Counted from the first letter of the stretch, positions 23,960 to 33,337 are shown. The stretch: DNA of 33,836 nt from Bacillus thuringiensis (GCF_014932895.1 NZ_JACYOF010000022.1:1-33836), one strand, 5' to 3'. A program made the numbers and translations. The notes: generated by a model from the sequence alone, not told the origin.

Positions 23960-24041
23960 ACCTCACCATTTCCATAGGATGGCGAGGCTTTTTTATGTAC
24001 AAAAAAAAGACACCCTAAGGTGCCTTCCTCCGACTTGATAA
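23960..24041. repeat. Terminator-type direct repeat, copy 2
   Basis: Full version: CCTCACCAT pairs with ATGGCGAGG (23961-23969, 23979-23987), followed by TTTTTT on the plus strand, then AGACACCCTAAGGTGCCTTC. Copy 1 lies on the other side of the PlcR-like gene in the same orientation. Confidence 0.75.
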
Positions 24042-24106
24042 CCATCGCAAAGAAATATAATATAAATTAATAAAATAAACTATAAAAATATTTCGTTATA
24101 ATTGGG

Positions 24107-24226
24107 GGTACCTCCACACATCCATCAACTTAACAACTTTATAACACTCTAAAACAATATTTCCCTAAAATGAAAAAAATGCTATTCTTAATATATATTT
24201 CTCCAGCAAGAATAGCGTTTTTTTAT
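24107..24226. repeat. bcr-type repeat with terminator module
   Basis: GGGGGTACCTCCACACATCCATCAACTTAA, shown in part, then CCCTAAAATGAAAAAAATGC and a stem GCTATTCTT/AAGAATAGC (24181-24189, 24208-24216) with T runs on both strands. The last part probably ends the Lrp gene and shows how these repeats can serve as terminators. Confidence 0.7.
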
Positions 24227-24239
24227 ATCGATGGTTCTT

Positions 24240-24647
24240 CTATTTAATTACGATAGATAATTTGTAATTAGCATGTTCGTTTAGTTGAGTTAAGAATTGA
24301 TCAAGGGCTTCATTAGATGGAAACTTACACTCTAGAAGATAACAACCTTCACCGCTAATTTTGAAGTTCTTTATGATATATTCCTGTTGTGTTTTTACAA
24401 ATGATAAATAGGAACTGTGTTGAATGCTCCTTGTATAAATATTTATAAATGCGTGAACATAGTAACCTAGTTTTCTTTCATTCAGTTTAATCGTATAACC
24501 TTCTATGATGCCTTTCTCTTCCAGCCTTATTACTCTAGATGAGGTTGCTTGCCCCGTCAGATGGACTTTTTCTCCTAATTCTTTCATTGACGTACGGCCA
24601 TTTTTCAATAACGCTTCTAGTATTTTTTTATCTGTATCATCTAACAC
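24240..24647 (-). CDS. Lrp/AsnC-family transcriptional regulator
   Basis: 135 residues from a GTG at 24647, with AAGGA 9 bases upstream; the frame stays open to 24665. The N-terminal LDDTDKKILEALLKNGRTSM, then KELGEKVHLTGQATSSRVIR and LEEKGIIEGYTIKLN, is the Lrp helix-turn-helix. The C-terminal RAM-like domain has INIYTRSI, NFKISGEGCYLLECKFPSNE and LDQFLTQLN. Lrp proteins sense amino acids or related effectors. It is divergent from the metallo-hydrolase gene with about 119 bases between, so it probably controls that gene and itself. Confidence 0.88.
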   Translation of the reverse strand: MLDDTDKKILEALLKNGRTSMKELGEKVHLTGQATSSRVIRLEEKGIIEGYTIKLNERKLGYYVHAFINIYTRSIQHSSYLSFVKTQQEYIIKNFKISGEGCYLLECKFPSNEALDQFLTQLNEHANYKLSIVIK

Positions 24648-24766
24648 CGTGACACATCCTTTCACATTTCAAGTCAAACCTTATAAATTTTTGATTTTAT
24701 CTATGTAACATGATTTCTCTCATATTTTATACTATTGGTGAATCATATAAAAGGGAGGAATACCGC

Positions 24767-25525
24767 ATGGATATTAGACTTATACGTAATGCAACACTTG
24801 TTGTACATTATGCAGACAAGAAGTTTTTGATCGATCCTTTTTTAGCTGACAAAGGATCCACTCCACCGTTTCCAAATACACCAAATCAAGATATGAGAAA
24901 TCCGTTAGTTAGTTTACCAATTTCTATAGAAGAAATTATTCAGGTTGATGCGGTTATCATCACGCATTTACATCCTGATCACTTTGACGAAGTTGCTAAA
25001 AAAGTTTTACCTAAGGATATAAAAATCTATGCACAAAATGAACATGATATTGAGGCTATTAATAAAGAAGGCTTTCACAATATAGAATCTTTACAGCATG
25101 TTACCAACATAGAAGAAATTAAGCTATTTAAAACAAATGGACAACATGGAACTGGCGAAATCACAAAGTTTACCGGTGAAGTATCAGGTATCGTATTTAA
25201 TCATCCAGACGAGCCGAGATTGTATGTGGCAGGTGATACAATATGGTGTAACGATGTTCAACAAGCAATTGACACGCACGACCCTGAAGTTATTGTGATC
25301 AATGGAGGTGCTGCTCAGTTTCTAGAAGGTGGCCCTATTACAATGACAAAAGAGGATATTTATGACACAAAACAGGCAGCACCACAGGCCAAAATTATCG
25401 TTTCTCATATGGAATCACTTAACCATTGCCTATTAACAAGAAAGGAATTGAATGACTTTATTGATGAGAAAGGATTATCTAACACTATTTTAGTGCCATC
25501 TGATGGGGAGTCCTATTCGTTTTAA
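24767..25525 (+). CDS. MBL-fold metal-dependent hydrolase, UlaG-like
   Basis: 252 residues from the ATG at 24767 (GGGAGG with 8 bases spacing; the open frame to 24710 has none). It begins MDIRLIRNATLVVHYADKKF, LIDPFLADKG, the single-domain UlaG/YtkL-like branch. The metal site THLHPDHFD (HxHxDH) is present, with a later Asp in YVAGDTIWC and a His in IVSHMES, so it should bind two metals. The substrate is unknown; phosphoester or lactone are possible. Divergent Lrp-type regulator at 24240. Confidence 0.88.
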   Translation: MDIRLIRNATLVVHYADKKFLIDPFLADKGSTPPFPNTPNQDMRNPLVSLPISIEEIIQVDAVIITHLHPDHFDEVAKKVLPKDIKIYAQNEHDIEAINKEGFHNIESLQHVTNIEEIKLFKTNGQHGTGEITKFTGEVSGIVFNHPDEPRLYVAGDTIWCNDVQQAIDTHDPEVIVINGGAAQFLEGGPITMTKEDIYDTKQAAPQAKIIVSHMESLNHCLLTRKELNDFIDEKGLSNTILVPSDGESYSF

Positions 25526-25556
25526 AGTGGTGCAGTTAACCTAAACCAGAATATGA

Positions 25557-25594
25557 AAAGCCCGCTTTCTTAGTATGATGAGAAATTGGGCTTT
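25557..25594 (+). terminator. Terminator of metallo-hydrolase gene
   Basis: AAAGCCC pairs with GGGCTTT, with an inner TTTCT/AGAAA stem, 31 bases after the stop. Confidence 0.7.
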
Positions 25595-25661
25595 CGTTAC
25601 TTCACAATCTTTGGTCTATAGAAAAAGGAAAAAATCACACCTGAAATTAAACTGATATAAC

Positions 25662-25941
25662 CTTAAGTTGATGGATGTGGGGTACCTCCACATGCCCATC
25701 AACTTAAGAATTTTATAACACCCCAAAACAAAAAAATTCATTGTTCCCTAAAGCTAAAAATAAGCTAAATTCTCATAAATAGCTGTAGAAACATAAAATT
25801 TTCGTTTTGGGATACTTTAAAATCTTAACTTGATTGCTATGGTGACCCCATAGCAATCAAACTAACAAAACAAGAATTCCCTAAAATGAAAAAATACGCT
25901 ATTCTTTCAGTAAAATCATGGGAAAGGATGGCGTTTTTTAT
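25662..25941. repeat. Double bcr-type repeat, best-preserved copy
   Basis: Module 1: CTTAAGTTGATG...CATCAACTTAAG (25662-25708), whose arms resemble IS231 terminal repeats. Module 2: TTGATTGCTATGG/CCATAGCAATCAA (about 25836-25864), then CCCTAAAATGAAAAAATACGC and the tail hairpin with GGAAAGGATGGCG, ending at TTTAT (25937-25941). The second unit is about 150 bp, close to the published bcr1 size. Confidence 0.8.
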
Positions 25942-26059
25942 GTATCTTTCGATTCAAGATGAATTATCATGTAGTAAACAATCAAGTTAAAGATCGCGAA
26001 TGTAGAGATGTGGTTGTCTCTCCTGCTCCTATTTCCCCACTTAGTCCAATTTAAATACG

Positions 26060-26094
26060 TAATAAATAAAACCGACTCCGATTACAGAGCCGAT
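26060..26094 (-). terminator. Terminator of germination operon
   Basis: Minus strand ATCGGCTC, loop of 8, GAGTCGGT, then TTTATTTATT (plus 26071-26094 and 26060-26070). It lies about 105 bases after the gerC stop. The rest of 25942-26199 has no convincing gene. Confidence 0.65.
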
Positions 26095-26199
26095 TTCTAC
26101 TGCGTAAGCCTACATTTACATAAGAGTTCTAATACGTGTGTCCTTTCGAATCTCCTATGTAGAGTCGATATTTTACGTTTTCTTTCATTTTCAATCGTT

Positions 26200-27360
26200 C
26201 TAATGCTCCATGATATTACGCATATTTTTAGATTTTCCATTTGTAGCTATATTTATCGAGACATTAAAATCTATTTCTTTATTTTGAAGGGATATTCCCC
26301 CTTCTTTTTCATACTTTTTCCACAATTTAAAGTTTTGACGATAAAATGTTTGTGATAACTGATAAGTGTCAATCCCTTTTTCGATTCCTTTTCGGTAAGT
26401 TGTTTTAATTTCTTTTTCAACTTGGTTCTCTGCAATTTTTTTTAAATTATTTACAGGCATAGAATTTATTAATTGATAAATATCAGCATCAAAATGGATG
26501 TTCATACGTATGCGTAACTTCCCTTTTCTTGTGAAAAATTTCGTATCTATCTTTGGATTTTTTAATATTATTTGTCCAATTATTTTTTTATTAAATTTTA
26601 ATAGTAATGGAGCTCGTTTGGTATTTTCATCCGTCCATCGAACCCCAGCAATATCGTGGCTGTCTAAATGATTTATATAGGATTTATCACTTATAAAACC
26701 ATAACCATTAAATTTTAATATTGGCAATGATGTATGCCCTTTTTTCCAATTTGTTTTAGTCGTAGCTAAGAAAGGAATTCGAGTTGTCATCCCAGGTTCA
26801 TAATAATTTCTTTGGAATTTATATAAAGGTAAAGGATCTATAATTGAATATTGCCTGGTTATTTCTTGTGGCAAATTAATAATTGTATATAATTGAGAAA
26901 TATTTAAAATATTATTGCTCGCTAATATATTTTCTAAAGGCTCCTTAGTTCCAAATATCCACATAGTATCTCGAAACTGAAAAAACCGAGAGAAAAAATC
27001 ATTAAATTGATTTAAATCACCATGTTTTAGAAACCTCTCTGTTACAACAATCGTCTTGATATGCTCCCATGAGATCTTTTGTTGAGCACTCTTATAAAAA
27101 TCAAATGTTGCCTCATCTAAAATGAGTCCTTTTCCCTTTCCAATATAAGCCGGGCTATAATTACGGGTAGTGCTCCCTTCTTGTTTAGCTATGTTAGAAA
27201 AATTAATAAATTGTGGACGAATGATATAATTATTATCTTTAAAGTCGATGCCTAGACTATTTATATACAAGACATGGTGCAACTCTTTTTGATCCCAACA
27301 CCCTGTTAGAAACGTACAGAACATAAAAAGAAATAAAATAATTCTTTTATTTTTTTTCAT
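26200..27360 (-). CDS. Spore germination lipoprotein, GerAC family
   Basis: 386 residues. The signal peptide [20 protein letters not shown] has lipobox LTGC with Cys21, so the protein is lipidated on the outer face of the inner spore membrane. [19 protein letters not shown] and the C-terminal half ([36 protein letters not shown]) are typical GerAC features. It overlaps gerA by 14 bases and is the third gene of the B-A-C operon. With the other two subunits it forms a germinant receptor in the spore. Length is normal for the family. Confidence 0.93.
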   Translation of the reverse strand: MKKNKRIILFLFMFCTFLTGCWDQKELHHVLYINSLGIDFKDNNYIIRPQFINFSNIAKQEGSTTRNYSPAYIGKGKGLILDEATFDFYKSAQQKISWEHIKTIVVTERFLKHGDLNQFNDFFSRFFQFRDTMWIFGTKEPLENILASNNILNISQLYTIINLPQEITRQYSIIDPLPLYKFQRNYYEPGMTTRIPFLATTKTNWKKGHTSLPILKFNGYGFISDKSYINHLDSHDIAGVRWTDENTKRAPLLLKFNKKIIGQIILKNPKIDTKFFTRKGKLRIRMNIHFDADIYQLINSMPVNNLKKIAENQVEKEIKTTYRKGIEKGIDTYQLSQTFYRQNFKLWKKYEKEGGISLQNKEIDFNVSINIATNGKSKNMRNIMEH

Positions 27361-28825
27361 CGGTACTCTCTCTTTTCCTTGTATTATCTTGAGTATGCAA
27401 TTCTTTAGGCCTTCTATTCATATACGTGAAAGGAATTCTAAATGTAGCCGCTAGCATACTTTTAAACACAGGGGGAGAATATGGTGTAAAGAAAGGAACT
27501 CCAAAAGAACGTAAATTTACTACATGTATCACAATCACAAGGACACAAAAGATAAATCCTACTATGCCTAATAAAGAAGATATCAAAAATACTATATATC
27601 TCAATATACTTATTATCCCTGTTACTGACTGGTTAGTTAAAGCAAATGTCGAAACAACCGAGATTGCTATTATTATGACCATTGATGCTGATACAATTCC
27701 AGCACTAATAGCAGCTTGTCCAATAATTAATCCCCCTACAACAGATAGTGTTTGACCAAATACGGCAGGAACACGCAATCCCGCTTGCCTCAAAATTTCA
27801 AATAAGGTCATCATAATTAGCCCTTCTAAAGGAGCAGGAAAAGGAATCCCCTCTCTTGATAAACTTAATGTAGCTAACAATGTATAGGGAATCTGATCTG
27901 GATGATATGTAACTAAAGCTATCCAAATCCCTGGAAGAAATATAGATATTCCTATCCCAAAAAGACTCACAAGTCGTACAAAGCTACCGAATATATAGAA
28001 AGAATCTTGATCTTCAGATGTATTCACAAAAAAAGGAAATGTAACTGGCGCAATAGTGGCTGTTGGTGACCCTTCAACTAGTAAAATAAAACGCCCATAT
28101 AACAAACAATTCACAGCATAATCGGGTCGCCCTGTATATTCAACTAAAGGAAAGACACTAAATTGATTATTTGTGATTAATTCTTCAATTTGTGCACTTG
28201 AAACAACCCCGTCTATTTTAATTTGTCTTAATTTTAATCGAACTTGATTGATTATATCTTGGGATGCGATATCTTTTAAATACAAAAGTGCTACTTTAGT
28301 TCGTGTTCTTTCCCCGATAATAAATTCTTCATAGCTAAGAGAACTAGTTTTTAGTCTTTTTCTAATTAATCCTATATTTGTGTTTAACTCTTCAACAAAT
28401 CCATCACGCCCACCTCGAATGGTCATCTCTGTATTTGTTTGTTCAACTGATCTTGTAGGTATTTGGGCAATATCAACTATATATCCTTGTTTAGATTCTT
28501 GAAAAATAATGAGGAGGTTACCTTCAAATATAATCTGAGAGATAGTTTCATTCGAATTTACTATTTCTAATTTCTTTACTGGTAACTGAGGAATTAATGT
28601 TGAAAGATTGAATTCTTCTATCGGATTACTCAAAAGCTCTTTGCAAACTTGAGATGATGTCGCTTGTTTTAATTTTGCATTATCAATTAAGTTTTGACAA
28701 TAAATAAACAAAACTACACTAGTTTTTTCTTTATCATCCAATTCACGCTTTATTACTTTTACATCGTTGCATCCTTCAAACCATTCTAGTATTATCTTCT
28801 CGCTTAATTCTACTCGTTTGTTCAT
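27347..28825 (-). CDS. Spore germination receptor subunit, GerAA family
   Basis: 492 residues. A soluble N-terminal region (about 1-245, with [37 protein letters not shown] and [12 protein letters not shown]) is followed by about five membrane helices ([40 protein letters not shown]) and the short tail [20 protein letters not shown]. These are the conserved GerA signatures. The ATG has AAGGAG upstream. A-subunits form an oligomeric nutrient-gated channel in the spore inner membrane. Length fits the 470-490 range of the family, and I see no damage. Confidence 0.94.
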   Translation of the reverse strand: MNKRVELSEKIILEWFEGCNDVKVIKRELDDKEKTSVVLFIYCQNLIDNAKLKQATSSQVCKELLSNPIEEFNLSTLIPQLPVKKLEIVNSNETISQIIFEGNLLIIFQESKQGYIVDIAQIPTRSVEQTNTEMTIRGGRDGFVEELNTNIGLIRKRLKTSSLSYEEFIIGERTRTKVALLYLKDIASQDIINQVRLKLRQIKIDGVVSSAQIEELITNNQFSVFPLVEYTGRPDYAVNCLLYGRFILLVEGSPTATIAPVTFPFFVNTSEDQDSFYIFGSFVRLVSLFGIGISIFLPGIWIALVTYHPDQIPYTLLATLSLSREGIPFPAPLEGLIMMTLFEILRQAGLRVPAVFGQTLSVVGGLIIGQAAISAGIVSASMVIIIAISVVSTFALTNQSVTGIISILRYIVFLISSLLGIVGFIFCVLVIVIHVVNLRSFGVPFFTPYSPPVFKSMLAATFRIPFTYMNRRPKELHTQDNTRKRESTDEKK

Positions 28826-28875
28826 CTACGTTGTCTCCTTCAAATTCAGCAACCTTATATAAAATACATACTCTT

Positions 28876-29955
28876 TCAAGACGTTTTCTTACATTTAACA
28901 ACCCATACAAACACTAGCAGTAAGATAGAAAATAAAAATAGCCCTAATGCTGAAACTGGTAAAACAATTTGAGATACAAGCCAATAAAAACTAGAGTCAC
29001 TGATGGGTAATATACTAATTAATACAATACATGAAAGTATTGCACACATAACCCCATTTCTCATTTTCCGCTTTGTAATTGATAACAAATCTGGAATAAG
29101 AAAAACAACAAGTGATAGACGAATAAAGATCCCAACAAGCCATTGATACACGGAGAGAAAGTCTAAATTTTCAATGTACCTTCCTATTGACACAAGTCTC
29201 CATTCTTCAAATGCTGGATACCGTTGATTTGCTGCTACGAAAGGACCAAATTCTATAATAGCTGCCATAACAGGGCCTATTGTAATACCAATAATAACAA
29301 TACCTAGAGCAATCAATTGATATAATTTGATTTTCGAACAAATATGATGTTGTAAAAAAAGAATAAAAATTAACTCTAGAAATCCTGCTGCAGGATAAAT
29401 CATCCCCTTAAATACTGGGTTCATTCCATTTTCCATCATTGGCTGAAGTAAAGAATAATCTTTATGTGGAACATTTGCAAACATTACAAAAAAACCAAGT
29501 AGAAATACAATAGGTAACAACACACCTGTTGTAAGTGCAATAGATTGAACTCCTCTTTCAGCATTGTAGAAACAAATCATTGAAAAAAGTATTCCTAATA
29601 CAAACCGAGGTGTTTCTGGTAAATAAAAAGAGAAAAAGGTTAATGTTTCTTTTAGTGCAACGACACCAATTGTTATTAAATAAAGTACAACTATGAATAT
29701 TATTGGATATATAAAGAATTTCCCAAAATTAATTTTTAACCACAAAAACAAATGTTCATTTTTTATGTTTTTATAAATGATGAATATTAATGAAATCCAA
29801 ATCAAGTATATAACGCTTACTAATAGGATTGAAATCCACGAATCTCTACCCGAACTATCTAATAACATAGGAATCATAATGACATGATTGATTATCCCGA
29901 TACTACCAATGAGTATCATAGAAACTTGAAATAAAGTAATTGTTTGCTTAGTCAT
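28876..29955 (-). CDS. Spore germination receptor subunit, GerAB family
   Basis: 359 residues from the ATG at 29955 (GGTGG 5 bases upstream; the open frame to 29967 adds four residues). There are ten hydrophobic segments, starting MTKQTITLFQVSMILIGSIG, and the pattern of an amino-acid-permease-related GerB protein, which binds the germinant. It is the first gene of a B-A-C operon, 50 bases before gerA. Most chromosomal operons are ordered A-C-B or A-B-C; the B-A-C order is that of gerX on pXO1. The germinant cannot be deduced. Confidence 0.92.
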   Translation of the reverse strand: MTKQTITLFQVSMILIGSIGIINHVIMIPMLLDSSGRDSWISILLVSVIYLIWISLIFIIYKNIKNEHLFLWLKINFGKFFIYPIIFIVVLYLITIGVVALKETLTFFSFYLPETPRFVLGILFSMICFYNAERGVQSIALTTGVLLPIVFLLGFFVMFANVPHKDYSLLQPMMENGMNPVFKGMIYPAAGFLELIFILFLQHHICSKIKLYQLIALGIVIIGITIGPVMAAIIEFGPFVAANQRYPAFEEWRLVSIGRYIENLDFLSVYQWLVGIFIRLSLVVFLIPDLLSITKRKMRNGVMCAILSCIVLISILPISDSSFYWLVSQIVLPVSALGLFLFSILLLVFVWVVKCKKTS

Positions 29956-29991
29956 ACTTACCACCATATTTTGTAATGAAGAAATATTACA

Positions 29992-30021
29992 TAGTATAAC
30001 TGATACATGACATCTTTATTC
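29992..30021 (-). promoter_or_regulatory. Sigma-G-like promoter of germination operon
   Basis: Minus strand GAATA (plus 30017-30021), 18 bases, TATACTA (29992-29998), close to the forespore sigma-G consensus (GnATR and CATnnTA with 17-18 bp). It lies about 37 bases before the gerB ATG, as expected for ger operons expressed in the forespore. Confidence 0.55.
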
Positions 30022-30060
30022 GCAATGGTTAGCGCTTAGAGGCATGAACAATCAAACGCC

Positions 30061-30093
30061 CTTACATCTAATATCTATCATATTAGATGTAAG
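30061..30093. repeat. Perfect 14-bp inverted repeat between ger operon and aadK remnant
   Basis: CTTACATCTAATAT, loop CTATC, exact complement. T content afterwards is moderate; it could be a terminator or an operator for the region. Confidence 0.6.
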
Positions 30094-30120
30094 CTATATT
30101 CTTTTCCCTTGTATATTTAC

Positions 30121-30615
30121 CTATAATTGTTCAATACTAGATAAAATCATATCTTTTTGGGTGTCCGATTTTCCCGACAAAAAAACATCTCTTTGTAAAG
30201 ATTTAATATGTTTTAAATGATCATATACTTTAGAATACTTAGCTTTTGGATAGTCGAATTTTAGTTTTTTTGAAATATATTCTGTTGTACTGGAAAATAG
30301 ATCACACATTTAAAACACTGCCCTCCAATAATCTTCATAATTTCCATTGGTATAAATGGAAAGAAGCTGTTGCCAACTTTTTTTGAGAGAAATAACTATC
30401 TGAATATTCACCGTTTTTACCCACTCGCTAACTAAAAAGTCTGTTAGAATACCTACCTGCCATTCTAACATTTGAATTAGCATTTCTCTAACATTATTAA
30501 GATGCTCCTGTACATAAAGAAATCCTTCTCTCCATAAGCTCTTTGAAACATAATTTGATACCCACCAAAATTCATTACAACAATCATCGGAAAATTCAGC
30601 GGTTGGGCGTTTTAC
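30121..30615 (-). pseudogene. AadK-type aminoglycoside 6-adenylyltransferase remnant
   Basis: On the minus strand RPTAEFSDDCCNEFWWVSNY, VSKSLWREGFLYVQEHLNNV, EMLIQMLEWQVGI and DFLVS match the C-terminal half of AadK-like adenylyltransferases. Then come a one-base shift (KNGEYSDSYFS in the next frame), a shift back (WQQLLSIYTNGNYEDYWRAV), and a stop just before MCDLFSSTTEYISKKLKFDY, PKAKYSKVYDHLKHIKSL. The N-terminal nucleotidyltransferase domain is missing, replaced by a bcr-type repeat. Non-functional. The 62-codon frame at 30121-30309 is only its last piece. Confidence 0.78.
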
Positions 30616-30765
30616 CCCATAACTATCAACTTAAGAAATTGATTGTCCCCAAAACGAAAAAAATGAGTCGATTTTCATAAATAACTGTAAAAAGATAGAT
30701 TTCTCGTAATGGAGATGTCTCAAAATATTAGCTTGATGGGCATGTGGTGTTGCCACAATATGAGT
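30606..30765. repeat. bcr-type repeat, copy cutting the aadK remnant
   Basis: GGGCGTTTTACCCC, ACTATCAACTTAAG, CCCCAAAACGAAAAAAATGA, and TTAGCTTGATGGGCATGTGG: two facing half-units. The remnant of aadK begins at its left edge. Confidence 0.6.
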
Positions 30766-30776
30766 AATTGAGGAAT

Positions 30777-30811
30777 ATTACTTGCATCATGCAAGTAATT
30801 TAAAATATAAT
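30777..30811 (+). promoter_or_regulatory. Promoter with 23-bp palindromic operator, MarR operon
   Basis: ATTACTTGCATCATGCAAGTAAT (30777-30799) is a perfect palindrome around C30788. It covers the -35 box TTGCAT (30782-30787); 18 bases on is a perfect -10 box TATAAT (30806-30811). A repressor bound there would block polymerase, the usual MarR autoregulation. Confidence 0.72.
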
Positions 30812-30869
30812 ACGTATTGTACAAAATTCAAATTGTTCACTTGTTAATTTGTAAGGGGGGAAGGATGAA

Positions 30870-31322
30870 ATGGACAAAAAAGAGAAAGATAGCATTGAGA
30901 TTATTGAGCATGAAATCGTCACGCTTATGCGTAGAGCTGATTTTAAAAGAACTTTGGATGGACATAAAGACAGCTTGGATCGTTCTGGTTATTTAATATT
31001 AAAACTTTTGGCGGCTGAGGGTCCGCTTTCAATAAGAGTGATCGCGGAGATTTTCCATTTAAATATGTCTACTGTAAGCCGACAGGTACGAACACTGGAA
31101 TCAGGCGGACTAGTAAATCGAAAGCCTGAAGAATCTGATGCAAGAGTTAGTATCATCAGTATGACTGATGTTGGAAAAAATAAATTAGAATCATCGAGTA
31201 AGTACAGATGGGAAAGTTATATGGAAGCATTGGCAGATTGGTCAGAGGATGAAAAAAATATTTTCGCAAGCTTATTAACTCGTTTAAATCGAGCAATTGA
31301 AAAAAGAAGGAAATTACAATAG
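30870..31322 (+). CDS. MarR-family repressor
   Basis: 150 residues. Winged-helix DNA-binding core: SGYLILKLLAAEGPLSIRVI, AEIFHLNMSTVSRQVRTLES, GGLVNRKPEESDARVSIISM (about 40-110), with the wing motif DARVSIISMTDVG. Flanking helices serve dimerisation. The ribosome site GGGGGGAAGG precedes the ATG. It is the first gene of a three-gene operon with an isochorismatase-like enzyme and an MFS pump, which suggests it senses the compound that the enzyme cleaves or the pump exports. The palindrome at 30777 is the likely operator. Confidence 0.9.
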   Translation: MDKKEKDSIEIIEHEIVTLMRRADFKRTLDGHKDSLDRSGYLILKLLAAEGPLSIRVIAEIFHLNMSTVSRQVRTLESGGLVNRKPEESDARVSIISMTDVGKNKLESSSKYRWESYMEALADWSEDEKNIFASLLTRLNRAIEKRRKLQ

Positions 31323-31344
31323 TGATTAAACAGGAGGGCTAAAT

Positions 31345-31917
31345 ATGACATCATCATTAAATATTAACTTCGATAAAACAGCTTTAGTATTAATTGATTT
31401 ACAAAAAGGAATTGTAGCTATGCCTGGAGGAGATGAAGTAGTAGAAAAATCGGTAAAACTTGTTGAACGTTTTCGCAAAAAAGGTGGATTTATCACTTTT
31501 GTTAAGGTTGATTTTCATGATGGAAAAGATTCGCTAAAGCCTGTAATAGATAACCAAACAAGTGGTAGTACGATGGAAAAACCTAAAGACTGGGCAGTGT
31601 TGGATCCAAGATTAAATGTCATGGACAATGATTATGTGGTGACGAAGCGTCAGTGGGGAGCATTTTTTGGAACAGATTTAGATATTCAGCTTAGACGACG
31701 TGGGATAGATACCATTGTACTTTGTGGTATCGCAACAAATATCGGTGTGGAAAGTACGGCACGTGAGGCCTTTCAACATGGATACAACCAAATCTTTATT
31801 ACAGATGCAATGACAACCTTTAGTCCGGAAGAGCATGATATGTCGGTGCGCTATATTTTTCCTAGGATAGGTCAGCTTCGTACAACAGAGCAATTTTTAG
31901 ATCAGGTGAATGAATGA
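31345..31917 (+). CDS. Isochorismatase-family cysteine hydrolase
   Basis: 190 residues of the isochorismatase/nicotinamidase fold. The catalytic triad is Asp18 (ALVLIDLQKG), Lys101 (VTKRQWGAFFGTDL) and Cys127 (TIVLCGIATNIGVESTARE), with the typical cis-peptide GIATN. The ribosome site AGGAGG precedes ATG. It lies 22 bases after marR and overlaps the MFS gene by 4 bases. It is complete and lacks the carrier domain of EntB-type enzymes. The substrate is unknown, an amide or vinyl ether; the context suggests detoxification of a small molecule. Confidence 0.9.
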   Translation: MTSSLNINFDKTALVLIDLQKGIVAMPGGDEVVEKSVKLVERFRKKGGFITFVKVDFHDGKDSLKPVIDNQTSGSTMEKPKDWAVLDPRLNVMDNDYVVTKRQWGAFFGTDLDIQLRRRGIDTIVLCGIATNIGVESTAREAFQHGYNQIFITDAMTTFSPEEHDMSVRYIFPRIGQLRTTEQFLDQVNE

Positions 31918-33278
31918 AAAATTGGCAAAACAAGCGGGGCCTGTTTTTAACTGCTATAGCAACTGGTACGATGCTAAACCCGTTGAATTCTTCTATGATA
32001 TCACTTGCTCTCCATAGTATACAAAAGGATTTTCAGCTTTCTTTTACGACTGTTTCATGGCTTATTTCTTCCTTTTACTTAGCTAGTGCAATCGGGCAGC
32101 CAGTTACAGGAAAGCTAGGAGACCTTATCGGAAGAAAACGAATGTTTCTAATTGGTTTGGTCTTAGTAGCTGTGTCAGCATTTGGTGCACCACTAGCTCC
32201 TACTTTTTCAATATTATTGATTATGCGACTAATCCAATCAGTTGGAAGTAGTGCAGTTTATCCATCAGGTATTGGTCTAGTTCGAACGCATATTCAAGAA
32301 AAACAAGCATCTGCTCTGGCTGTTCTTTCAATCTTTTCATCTGCAATGGCTGCACTTGGACCGACAGTCGGTGGTTTTTTAATCGTTTGGGGAGGCTGGC
32401 CATCCATCTTCTTAGTGAATTTTCCATTTATTTTCCTGAGCTTCATACTTGGATGGTATGTCTTACCGAAGGATTCTAAAGAAAGTAAAATGAAGCTGAA
32501 AGCACTGATTAAACAAATGGATGTTATGGGAATCTTGCTGTTCGCTGTAGGAATGATATTATTGTTATGGTTTTTATTGTCTTTTAAAACCACCCCTCAT
32601 TATGTATCAGGTATTTTCGGATTGTTATTCCTCGGCGCTTTTGTATGGAGAGAGCTAAAGGCGAGTACACCGTTTATTGATATACGACTTTTTAAATCAC
32701 ATCCGACTTTAACATGGGTGTATTTGCAATTTATCCTGCTTAATTTATTTAATTATTGCTTGTTCTTTGGCTTGCCAACCTATTTTCAGGATGAAATGCA
32801 CTTTAGTGTAAAAGAAACCGGAATAATTATGCTATTTATGTCAGGCATCAGCATTGTTTTTTCTCCGATTTCAGCGAAATGGGTGGATAAATCTGGAACA
32901 AGACAGCCGATTGTATTTGGATCTTTTCTTATGCTTATTGGAGCTGTTTTGTTAACGATTTTCTTTATTCACGTTCCACTCATCATTATGTGCTTAATTC
33001 TTATGCTAATTGGTATTAGCTATGGAATTGGAAATGTCGCCTTACAGGTAGCCATGCTTGATGCATCTCCAACTAATATAGTTGGAACGTCATCCGGACT
33101 TTTTCAAACATGCCGTTACCTCGGCTCTATATTATCTTCTGTCGTCCTTGGATTAGTTTTTGGGGAAGAAATTACCCCAGGACATTTTGAAATCCTTGGT
33201 TCAGTCATGATTGCTGTAAGTATCATAAGTGTCCTCATGAATATGAAATCCTCAAAAGCGGCTTCACTTAAAGAGTAG
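31914..33278 (+). CDS. MFS drug efflux transporter (EmrB/QacA type)
   Basis: 454 residues with 13-14 hydrophobic segments, DHA2-like. Motif A is GKLGDLIGRKRM between helices 2 and 3, and the first helix contains GTMLNPLNSSMISLALHSIQ, the motif-D-like start of multidrug exporters. The helix 5 motif reads GPTVGGFLIVWGGWPSIFLV. The end is SSKAASLKE. The start overlaps the enzyme stop by 4 bases, so the two are coupled. It probably exports the compound sensed by the MarR protein by proton antiport. Confidence 0.92.
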   Translation: MKNWQNKRGLFLTAIATGTMLNPLNSSMISLALHSIQKDFQLSFTTVSWLISSFYLASAIGQPVTGKLGDLIGRKRMFLIGLVLVAVSAFGAPLAPTFSILLIMRLIQSVGSSAVYPSGIGLVRTHIQEKQASALAVLSIFSSAMAALGPTVGGFLIVWGGWPSIFLVNFPFIFLSFILGWYVLPKDSKESKMKLKALIKQMDVMGILLFAVGMILLLWFLLSFKTTPHYVSGIFGLLFLGAFVWRELKASTPFIDIRLFKSHPTLTWVYLQFILLNLFNYCLFFGLPTYFQDEMHFSVKETGIIMLFMSGISIVFSPISAKWVDKSGTRQPIVFGSFLMLIGAVLLTIFFIHVPLIIMCLILMLIGISYGIGNVALQVAMLDASPTNIVGTSSGLFQTCRYLGSILSSVVLGLVFGEEITPGHFEILGSVMIAVSIISVLMNMKSSKAASLKE

Positions 33279-33295
33279 ACCTATAAAGGTCACTC

Positions 33296-33337
33296 AGCTT
33301 GTGGAGAAAGGTACACTTTTTTCTTCACAAGCTTTTT
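33296..33337 (+). terminator. Terminator of MarR operon
   Basis: AGCTTGTGGAGAAA pairs with TTTCTTCACAAGCT and is followed by TTTTTT. Confidence 0.78.

Noticed and set aside
26008-26355. Plus-strand 115-codon frame
   Set aside because: Antisense to the end of gerC and its terminator; no ribosome site.
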